20,206 bases of DNA from SVTX01 sp045659745. Lineage in GTDB: Bacteria > Bacillota > Clostridia > Oscillospirales > CAG-272. Below the pieces are notes generated by a model that saw only the letters and a program-made list of their open reading frames with translations, did not search any database and was not told the origin of the DNA. Below, piece by piece: positions 14,660-20,206 of this stretch (position 1 is its first letter; every line of letters starts with the position of its first letter). The stretch is from NCBI GenBank assembly GCA_045659745.1, contig JAZRCL010000101.1, positions 1 through 20,206 on the forward strand, in the 5' to 3' direction. Position numbers and translations under genes: made by a program.

Positions 14660-14974
14660 CTTTGTCATCAGCGACAAAGTCACCAAAACGCCGCAAAGGG
14701 CGGGAGGTTGCGATTCCTCCCGCCCTTTTGAAACCCACCCACGCAAACGCCTACTCTGTCACCGTTTATTGCGGTTAAGACGGATATTCTATTACCTCAC
14801 CGTTTTTCGAGTTTGCCTGCAAACTCGCGGAGTGGGGAGATTCTTAAGATGGGGAGAGGGTCCGCCGTTGTTTTCGTTTGCGAAAACAGATTTCTCGGGA
14901 GAGAAATTAGGACACTCTTCCCTCTTAAGCGGCGTTTTTTTGATACTTTTTGGGGCTGTTGCCAAAAAGTATCA
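14656..14974. repeat. Gene-free cluster of palindromes, possible MITE/REP-like element
   Basis: Between traX and the marR promoter I see no gene but at least six stems. They are 14656-14666 with 14673-14683 (11 bp, loop ATCAGC); 14695-14707 with 14716-14728 (13 bp); 14808-14816 with 14819-14827 (9 bp, almost no loop); 14869-14876 with 14881-14888; 14890-14896 with 14901-14907; and 14941-14953 with 14962-14974 (13 bp). An outer pairing 14843-14863 with 14910-14929 encloses the fourth and fifth. At both edges the motif GCGGCGTTTT (plus strand 14929-14938, minus strand 14694-14685) leads outward into the terminal hairpin. Two overlapping small frames here look like chance. Its nature is inferred; no target duplication was identified. 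Confidence 0.6.
14695..14729 (+). terminator. Probable terminator of the radical SAM-traX unit
   Basis: A perfect GC-rich 13-bp stem (14695-14707 with 14716-14728, 8-nt loop TTGCGATT) ends in TTTT, 36 nt after the traX stop. The T-run is short, so stopping may be partial. It is also part of the palindrome cluster. Confidence 0.6.
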
Positions 14975-15002
14975 CAAACAAAAAAATTCACACAACTTTC
15001 AC

Positions 15003-15031
15003 TTGACAACATCTATATACAGTGCTATAAT
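15003..15031 (+). promoter_or_regulatory. Promoter of the marR-ABC exporter operon
   Basis: TTGACA (15003-15008), 17-bp spacer ending in TGC, TATAAT (15026-15031): full consensus with extended -10. Predicted start is near 15038, just before the inverted repeats. Confidence 0.88.
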
Positions 15032-15040
15032 AAAAAACAG

Positions 15041-15077
15041 TTAACGTGTTAATTATTAAAATGTTAATTTTATTAAC
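15041..15077 (+). promoter_or_regulatory. Paired operator-like inverted repeats, putative MarR sites
   Basis: TTAAC-GT-GTTAA (15041-15052) and GTTAAT-TTT-ATTAAC (15063-15077) share the half-site GTTAA and have centres about 23-24 bp apart, roughly two helical turns. They lie at the transcription start and in the leader of the marR gene, where a bound dimer would block transcription. Autoregulation is the usual pattern for MarR-ABC operons; binding is inferred. Confidence 0.65.
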
Positions 15078-15113
15078 TCAACATTAGAGATATTACGAAA
15101 GGAGCTATATAAA

Positions 15114-15593
15114 ATGGAAAAGGCTTGCGACAACAGCACCGAGATAACCACTCCACGCCAAGCTATCCACCTACTCATTCAAACCAATCACACTCACAAG
15201 AGAATAATTGAGCGTAGAACTACAATGACCGAGCTTCACCGCTCACAGCACCGTATGCTTATGCATATATCAAAATACGACAATATCCCCTCTCAAAAAG
15301 AGATTGCCGAGCATTTTGACATAAGCCCCGCGGCAGTCGCAGTCACGCTTAAAAAGCTCGAAGCCGAAGGCTATATCGAACGCACGCGCGGAGCTGACGG
15401 CGATACTCGCCAGAACGCAATAAGCATAACGCAAAAAGGACGTAAGGAAATCACCGATACGCGAGAATTTTTCGATTACGTTGACAATACTATGTTTTGT
15501 AACTTCACTGACGAGGAATTTTCCACGCTTATCGCGCTTCTGGAAAAGGCAAACTGCAACCTCCGTTCAATAGATACCCCGTGTGATAACTAA
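15114..15593 (+). CDS. MarR family transcriptional regulator
   Basis: A 159-residue winged-helix regulator, probably a dimeric repressor of its own operon. The helix-turn-helix region runs from about 57 to 86 (IPSQKEIAEHFDISPAAVAV then TLKKLEAEGYI), followed by the wing with the MarR hallmark ERTRGADGDTRQNAISIT. N- and C-terminal helices flank it for dimerisation. Ligand is unknown; relatives next to exporters respond to toxic small molecules. AAAGGAG lies 8-9 nt before the ATG. The exporter genes follow after 36 nt with no terminator. Operator-like repeats overlap its leader. Confidence 0.92.
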   Translation: MEKACDNSTEITTPRQAIHLLIQTNHTHKRIIERRTTMTELHRSQHRMLMHISKYDNIPSQKEIAEHFDISPAAVAVTLKKLEAEGYIERTRGADGDTRQNAISITQKGRKEITDTREFFDYVDNTMFCNFTDEEFSTLIALLEKANCNLRSIDTPCDN

Positions 15594-15629
15594 ACACATC
15601 CGCAATACTCACAGAAAGGAAACTTTACC

Positions 15630-17378
15630 TTGAAAAAATGGCTCAAGTACGTTAAACCGTACACACTTTATTTTATACTCGGCCCGCTATGTATGATAGT
15701 CGAGGTCATCGGCGAAATACTTATGCCGCTGTTTTTAGGAAACATTATTCAGGCTCATTCCGACGGCAGACTGACTGAAGCATATAGCCTTGGCACTATG
15801 GGCGCAATGATAGCCGTCGCTCTTATGATGATGCTTGGCGGCGTGGGCGGCTCATATTTCGGCGCAAAGGCATCGGTCAACTTTGCCGCAGACGTCCGCA
15901 ACGACGTCTATCGCAAGGTGCAAGCCTTTAGCTTTGCAAATATCGACAAATTCTCCACAGGCTCGCTCGTCACAAGACTTACAAACGACGTCACACAGGT
16001 GCAGAACTTCGTCAACATGATGCTCCGTATGATGCTCCGCTCCCCCGGAATGCTTATCGGCGCGCTGATTATGGCTATACGTCTCTCCCCCTCCCTCTCG
16101 GTCGTGCTGGCAATAATCATCCCCGTGATGCTTTTCTTTATACTTCTCATAGTCAAAACCGGCTTTCCCCGCTTTGGTATCATGCAGAAGAAGATAGATA
16201 AGCTTAACTCCACAGTGCAGGAAAACATCACAAACGTCCGTGTCGTTAAGTCCTTCGTGCGCGAGGAAACCGAGAACGAAAAATTCTCCGCAGCAAACGC
16301 AGACCTCAAAAATTCGGGCATGTCGGCTATGAAGGTCATGATCTTCATGTCCCCCGTAATGACTATATTTATGAACGTGGCAACCGTTTCGGTCATCTGG
16401 TTCGGAAGCCAGCTCGCAATAAACAATATGGGTATTCCGGGTGCGTTCAACGTTGGTAATCTCTCGTCATTTATACTCTACGTTTCCCAGATCCTGTTCT
16501 CTCTTATGATGGTGACGGTAATGCTTATGATGTCCTCAAGAGCACTTGCCTCCGCAAAGAGAATACAGGAGGTGCTTGAAGAGGAAGTGGATATCAAGAA
16601 CACTGATTCTTCCGATGAGAACGCTACTGTCACAAACGGACAGATAGAGTTCCGCGATGTCACCTTCCGCTACTACAAAAACAGTGAGGACGCAGTCCTT
16701 GACAATATAAATCTCACCATAGACGCAGGCTCGACCGTCGGCATCATCGGTTCAACAGGCTGCGGAAAAACAACTCTCGTCTCCATGATTGCCCGTCTTT
16801 ACGACGTGGACTCGGGCGAGGTGCTTGTCGACGGCAGAAATGTAAAGGACTACACCCTTTACAATCTCCGTGAGGGCGTGGGAATGGTGCTGCAGAAGAA
16901 CGTACTCTTTGCGGGAACTATTGAAGAAAATCTCCGCTGGGGTGACGAGAACGCCACCGACGAGGAGCTTTTCACCGCCGCAGAGCATGCGCAGGCGGAT
17001 AAATTCGTCAAAAACTTTACCCTCGGCTACGAGACCGAGCTTGGTCAGGGCGGCGTCAACGTCTCAGGTGGACAGAAGCAGAGGCTTTGTATTGCCCGCG
17101 CGCTTCTGAAAAAGCCCAAGATACTCGTGCTTGACGACTCAACCTCGGCAGTCGATACGGCAACCGAACAACAGATTAGACGCGCATTCCGCGAGGAGCT
17201 TGCAGGCTCAACAAAGATAATCATTGCGCAGAGAATTTCCTCTGTCATGGACGCAGACAAAATAATCGTTATGGACGACGGCAGAATAACCGGCGTCGGT
17301 ACTCACGCGGAGCTGCTTGAGAGCAACACCGAGTATCAGGAGATCTACTTCTCCCAGAACGATAGAAAGGAGGCGTAA
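15630..17378 (+). CDS. Heterodimeric ABC exporter, subunit with degenerate ATP site (TM287/BmrC-like)
   Basis: A 582-residue half-transporter: a six-helix membrane domain (about 1-310) then a nucleotide-binding domain. Walker A is GSTGCGKTT (374-382), the Q-loop Gln is 422, the signature is VSGGQ (478-482), and Walker B ends LVLDD. The catalytic Glu is replaced by Asp503, and the H-loop His by Gln534 (IIAQRIS). These changes mark the non-hydrolysing half of asymmetric exporters, whose partner is encoded next. The start is TTG, with AAAGGA 10 nt upstream; the first codons KKWLKYVKPY fit the family start. The pair most likely expels drugs, peptides or lipids; the substrate is not visible. Confidence 0.94.
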   Translation: MKKWLKYVKPYTLYFILGPLCMIVEVIGEILMPLFLGNIIQAHSDGRLTEAYSLGTMGAMIAVALMMMLGGVGGSYFGAKASVNFAADVRNDVYRKVQAFSFANIDKFSTGSLVTRLTNDVTQVQNFVNMMLRMMLRSPGMLIGALIMAIRLSPSLSVVLAIIIPVMLFFILLIVKTGFPRFGIMQKKIDKLNSTVQENITNVRVVKSFVREETENEKFSAANADLKNSGMSAMKVMIFMSPVMTIFMNVATVSVIWFGSQLAINNMGIPGAFNVGNLSSFILYVSQILFSLMMVTVMLMMSSRALASAKRIQEVLEEEVDIKNTDSSDENATVTNGQIEFRDVTFRYYKNSEDAVLDNINLTIDAGSTVGIIGSTGCGKTTLVSMIARLYDVDSGEVLVDGRNVKDYTLYNLREGVGMVLQKNVLFAGTIEENLRWGDENATDEELFTAAEHAQADKFVKNFTLGYETELGQGGVNVSGGQKQRLCIARALLKKPKILVLDDSTSAVDTATEQQIRRAFREELAGSTKIIIAQRISSVMDADKIIVMDDGRITGVGTHAELLESNTEYQEIYFSQNDRKEA

Positions 17379-17381
17379 GAT

Positions 17382-19382
17382 ATGGCAAGAAATCTTGAAG
17401 AACTCAGAAAGCAGTATAACAGTACCGCCTCCGGTCCCAAAGGCATGGGTGGCCCCGGTAGACCCGGCCCCGGCGGTCCCGGCAGAGGCCCCGGCCCCAG
17501 AGGAATGGGCGGCAAGCCCAAAAAGATAGGACCCACGGTCAAGCGCATACTCTCTTATATCGGAAAATACAAAATACTTTTGCTTGTCGTATTCCTGTTT
17601 ATGATAACGAATACGCTCACGTCTCTTATCGGCGGATATATGACAAGACCTATTATCAACCACCTTTTCGACTACGTTGGAGAGTCAAATGCCGACTCTG
17701 CAAGTCAGGGCGCGCTTTATGTTTTTGCGGATAACGCAATACAATGGTTCCGCGGATTCGCAAGCCCGCTTATTGAAAGATTAGTTCAGAATACAACTGC
17801 CTCGGATATAATGGCTTATATCGCGGCGGCTCTCATTCTTCTCGTCTCTATTTATCTTATAGGTATTGCGACCAACTACCTTCAGGCGAGAATAATGCTC
17901 AAAATATCCCAAAGCTCTGTTGAAAAAATAAGAAACGACCTTTTCCGCAAGCTTCAGAAGCTCCCCGTCCGTTATTTTGACACGCACCCCACAGGCGAGA
18001 TTATGTCACGATTTACAAACGACGTTGATAATATCGACGTCATGCTCAACAACTCGCTGACAAGCATCGTTTCAGGTGTCATCTCTCTTATCGGAACGTT
18101 TGTATTCATGGTGACCACGAATGTCTGGCTGACACTTATCACAGTCTGCTTTATCCCGATATTCTTCTTCGGCGGTCAGGCGATAGCCAAGGCATCCAGA
18201 AAATATTATTCAGGTCAGCAGGCGGCGCTCGGCGCGGCTAACGGCTATATCGAGGAGACCGTTGCAGGACAGAAGGTCATAAAGGTATTTAACCACGAAT
18301 CAACCTGCATTGAGGAGTTCCAGCTCCTCAACGAGGATCTCCGCGACAAGCAGTTCAAGTCCCAATTTTTCGGCGGTATTATGGGTCCCATTATGGGCAA
18401 CACAGGTCAGATAAGCTACTCCGTCACCATAGGCGTGGGCGGAATCCTGATGTGTATGGGCAAGCTTGACCCCGGCGCGCTTCAGCTTTTTGCGCAATAT
18501 TCCAGACAGTTCAGCATGCCCATAAACAACATCTCCCAGCAGACTGCGACCATCTTCTCTGCCTTAGCAGGTGCGGAGCGCGTGTTCGCGGTTATGGATG
18601 AGCTTCCCGAAATGCCCGACGGCGACGATGCGATAATAATGCCCGACATGAAGGGCGAGGTAGTGTTCAAAAACGTCACCTTTGGCTACAATCCCGACAA
18701 GGTAATCCTCAAAAACCTCTCGCTCTACGCAAAGGCGGGTCAAAAGATAGCATTCGTAGGCTCAACGGGCGCAGGCAAGACAACCGTCACAAACCTGCTC
18801 TCCCGCTTCTACGACATCACCGACGGCACTATCACCATTGACGGTGTCAACATCAAGGACATTAAGCGCGACGTCCTCCGCTCCAATATCGCAATGGTGC
18901 TTCAGGACACGCATCTCTTTACGGGAACGGTTATGGAAAACATCCGCTACGGACGTCTTGACGCAACAGATGAGGAAGTAATAGCAGCGGCAAAGACGGC
19001 AAGTGCGCACAGCTTTATCATGCGTCTTTCCGACGGCTATAACACGCTTCTTGAGGGCGACGGAGCAAATCTGTCACAGGGTCAGCGTCAGCTTCTCAAC
19101 ATCGCCCGCGCGGCTCTCTCAAAAGCTCCCATTCTCGTGCTTGACGAGGCAACAAGCTCGGTAGATACCAGAACCGAGCGTCATATCGAGCGCGGCATGG
19201 ACAGACTTATGAAGGACAGAACCACATTCGTTATCGCGCACCGACTTTCAACAGTCCGCAACTCCAACGCCATTATGGTGCTTGAGGCGGGCGAAATAAT
19301 CGAGCGCGGAACTCACGATCAGCTCCTCGAGCTCGGCGGCAGATACTACGAGCTTTACACGGGTAAAAAAGAGCTTGACTAA
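17382..19382 (+). CDS. Heterodimeric ABC exporter, subunit with canonical ATP site (TM288/BmrD-like)
   Basis: A 666-residue half-transporter that should pair with the product of the preceding gene. Its ATPase residues are complete: Walker A GSTGAGKTT (460-468), Gln508, signature LSQGQ (564-568), Walker B LVLDE (Asp588, Glu589) and His620. The membrane domain starts near residue 55. The first 50 residues include a Gly/Pro/Arg-rich stretch (about 18-45, GGPGRPGPGGPGRGPGPRG) that is probably a flexible cytoplasmic extension. A long loop (about 100-143) after the first membrane helix is predicted outside the cell. AAAGGAGG precedes the ATG, only 3 nt after the previous stop, so the halves are made in equal amounts. 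Confidence 0.94.
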   Translation: MARNLEELRKQYNSTASGPKGMGGPGRPGPGGPGRGPGPRGMGGKPKKIGPTVKRILSYIGKYKILLLVVFLFMITNTLTSLIGGYMTRPIINHLFDYVGESNADSASQGALYVFADNAIQWFRGFASPLIERLVQNTTASDIMAYIAAALILLVSIYLIGIATNYLQARIMLKISQSSVEKIRNDLFRKLQKLPVRYFDTHPTGEIMSRFTNDVDNIDVMLNNSLTSIVSGVISLIGTFVFMVTTNVWLTLITVCFIPIFFFGGQAIAKASRKYYSGQQAALGAANGYIEETVAGQKVIKVFNHESTCIEEFQLLNEDLRDKQFKSQFFGGIMGPIMGNTGQISYSVTIGVGGILMCMGKLDPGALQLFAQYSRQFSMPINNISQQTATIFSALAGAERVFAVMDELPEMPDGDDAIIMPDMKGEVVFKNVTFGYNPDKVILKNLSLYAKAGQKIAFVGSTGAGKTTVTNLLSRFYDITDGTITIDGVNIKDIKRDVLRSNIAMVLQDTHLFTGTVMENIRYGRLDATDEEVIAAAKTASAHSFIMRLSDGYNTLLEGDGANLSQGQRQLLNIARAALSKAPILVLDEATSSVDTRTERHIERGMDRLMKDRTTFVIAHRLSTVRNSNAIMVLEAGEIIERGTHDQLLELGGRYYELYTGKKELD

Positions 19383-19389
19383 CTCAAAT

Positions 19390-19423
19390 AAAAAATCCTT
19401 GCGGACAACCGCAAGGATTTTTT
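19390..19423. terminator. Bidirectional terminator between the convergent exporter and vWA genes
   Basis: AAAAAATCCTTGCGG (19390-19404) pairs perfectly with CCGCAAGGATTTTTT (19409-19423), tetraloop ACAA. It lies 7 nt after the exporter stop and 6 nt beyond the end of the minus-strand gene. Confidence 0.93.
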
Positions 19424-19429
19424 ATCTTA

Positions 19430-20206
19430 TTATGCTTCTACAAGCTTACTGATAAGCTCTCTGAACTCTTCTCTTTCGGGGTAGTCCGAGAGATCAAGCT
19501 CATTAAGATCCTCAAGCACGTCAGTAAGAGTTCTTTCTCCGATATACTGACTCTTGTGGAGTATCATACATGTCTCGATAAGGTAGGTAAGGAATTTTGT
19601 ATCCTCACTCTCCTCCTCGCAAGAGCCTCCTATCGCGTAATCATTGGGGCGGCTTATAGTCTCACCGGGTTTTTTGTATCTGACGGCAAGCGTCATAAGC
19701 TCGCCCGTTTCTATCAAAACACCCTCGCACAACTTTATCTCGTAGCACACGGTGACTTGATGTCCTGCACCGACCTCGCCTGCGTCCTTGGTGTCGTCCT
19801 CAAAGTCCTCATTGTTAAGAACTCTGTTCTCGTAGCCGATAAGTCTATACGCGGATATATATTCGGGGTCAAAGGTGAGCTGAAGCTTTACGTCCTCGGC
19901 TACCGTGTAAAGCGTACCGAGCAGATCTGAGCCAAGCACGCGCTCTGCCTCGCTCTCGCCGTCAATATAGTAGTAAACACCGTTGCCGTTGTCAGCTATC
20001 GCTTCCATTTTCGAGTCACGGTAATTGCCCGTGCCAAAGCCAAGCACCGAAATATAAACACCCTGATCTCTCTTTTCGGAGATGTAATTCTTCAGCTGCT
20101 CCTGCGAGTTAATACCAACGTTAAGGTCGCCGTCCGATGCCATGATTATTCTGTTATTTCCGCCCTCGATATAGTGCTTTTCAGCTATTCTGTAAGCCTC
20201 GGTAAG
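19430..20206 (-). CDS. YfbK-like von Willebrand factor A protein, C-terminal part
   Basis: The 258 visible residues are the C-terminal part of a vWA protein; the reading frame is open at the window edge, so no true start is seen. It opens inside the vWA fold with GGNNRIIMASDGDLNVG, where the Asp residues belong to the metal-ion adhesion site region, then VYISVLGFGTGNYRDSKMEAIA and NGNGVYYYID. After the fold come LQLTFDPEYISAYRLIGYE and a stretch DDTKDAGEVGAGHQVTVCYEI, both characteristic of the YfbK family with its DUF3520 C-terminal domain. Full relatives are exported or membrane-anchored proteins of about 500-600 residues with unknown function. It converges on the ABC exporter operon. Confidence 0.9.
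   Translation of the reverse strand, partial: LTEAYRIAEKHYIEGGNNRIIMASDGDLNVGINSQEQLKNYISEKRDQGVYISVLGFGTGNYRDSKMEAIADNGNGVYYYIDGESEAERVLGSDLLGTLYTVAEDVKLQLTFDPEYISAYRLIGYENRVLNNEDFEDDTKDAGEVGAGHQVTVCYEIKLCEGVLIETGELMTLAVRYKKPGETISRPNDYAIGGSCEEESEDTKFLTYLIETCMILHKSQYIGERTLTDVLEDLNELDLSDYPEREEFRELISKLVEA

Noticed and set aside
14656..14974. CRISPR array
   Set aside because: The stems differ from one another in sequence and there is no regular repeat-spacer spacing or cas gene.
14813..15052. Possible small gene of 79 residues between traX and marR
   Set aside because: It runs through the stems of the palindrome cluster and the marR promoter, has no ribosome site and no family resemblance.

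Overview
The window looks like a chromosomal segment of a low-to-moderate-GC Clostridia-type Firmicute, probably an uncultured gut lineage. Supporting signs are strong AAAGGAGG-type ribosome binding sites, near-consensus TTGACA-17-TATAAT promoters, several lipoboxes after Lys-rich signal peptides, a BspA-like leucine-rich lipoprotein, CxxC/ALGH ribbon repeats on an exported protein, and a BmrCD/TM287-288-type heterodimeric ABC exporter. I cannot name the genus. Sixteen protein genes are supported; the first and last run off the window. I saw no rRNA, tRNA, CRISPR array, transposase or phage gene.

Layout. (1) 1-3454, minus strand: a TrpXYZ-type ABC importer (lipoprotein, permease, ATPase) behind its own promoter, preceded by a cytidylate-kinase-like gene. 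(2) 3571-8558, plus strand: a small membrane protein with the manganese exporter mntP, an LRR lipoprotein, an orphan homolog of the Anabaena sensory rhodopsin transducer, and an M3 metallopeptidase lipoprotein. The last three each have their own promoter. (3) 8602-12866, minus strand: mscS and a stand-alone CinA/PncC domain (2-nt gap), then pfkA and prfC, housekeeping genes that seem to share a transcript. (4) 12964-14659, plus strand: a PflX-like radical SAM gene and a TraX-like membrane protein. (5) 14656-14974: a gene-free block packed with hairpins. (6) 15003-19382, plus strand: a MarR regulator with paired operator-like inverted repeats at its promoter, followed by the two halves of a heterodimeric ABC exporter. 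This is a typical self-regulated efflux operon. (7) 19430-20206, minus strand: the C-terminal part of a YfbK-like von Willebrand A protein.

Most genes are ordinary members of known families. The parts that deserve a second look are the hairpin cluster at 14656-14974 (outward-facing hairpins preceded by inverted GCGGCGTTTT motifs, around a multibranch fold), the rhodopsin-transducer homolog with no rhodopsin nearby, and a 12-bp palindrome sitting exactly in the spacer of the LRR lipoprotein promoter. I do not see a convincing new multi-gene system such as a defence island.
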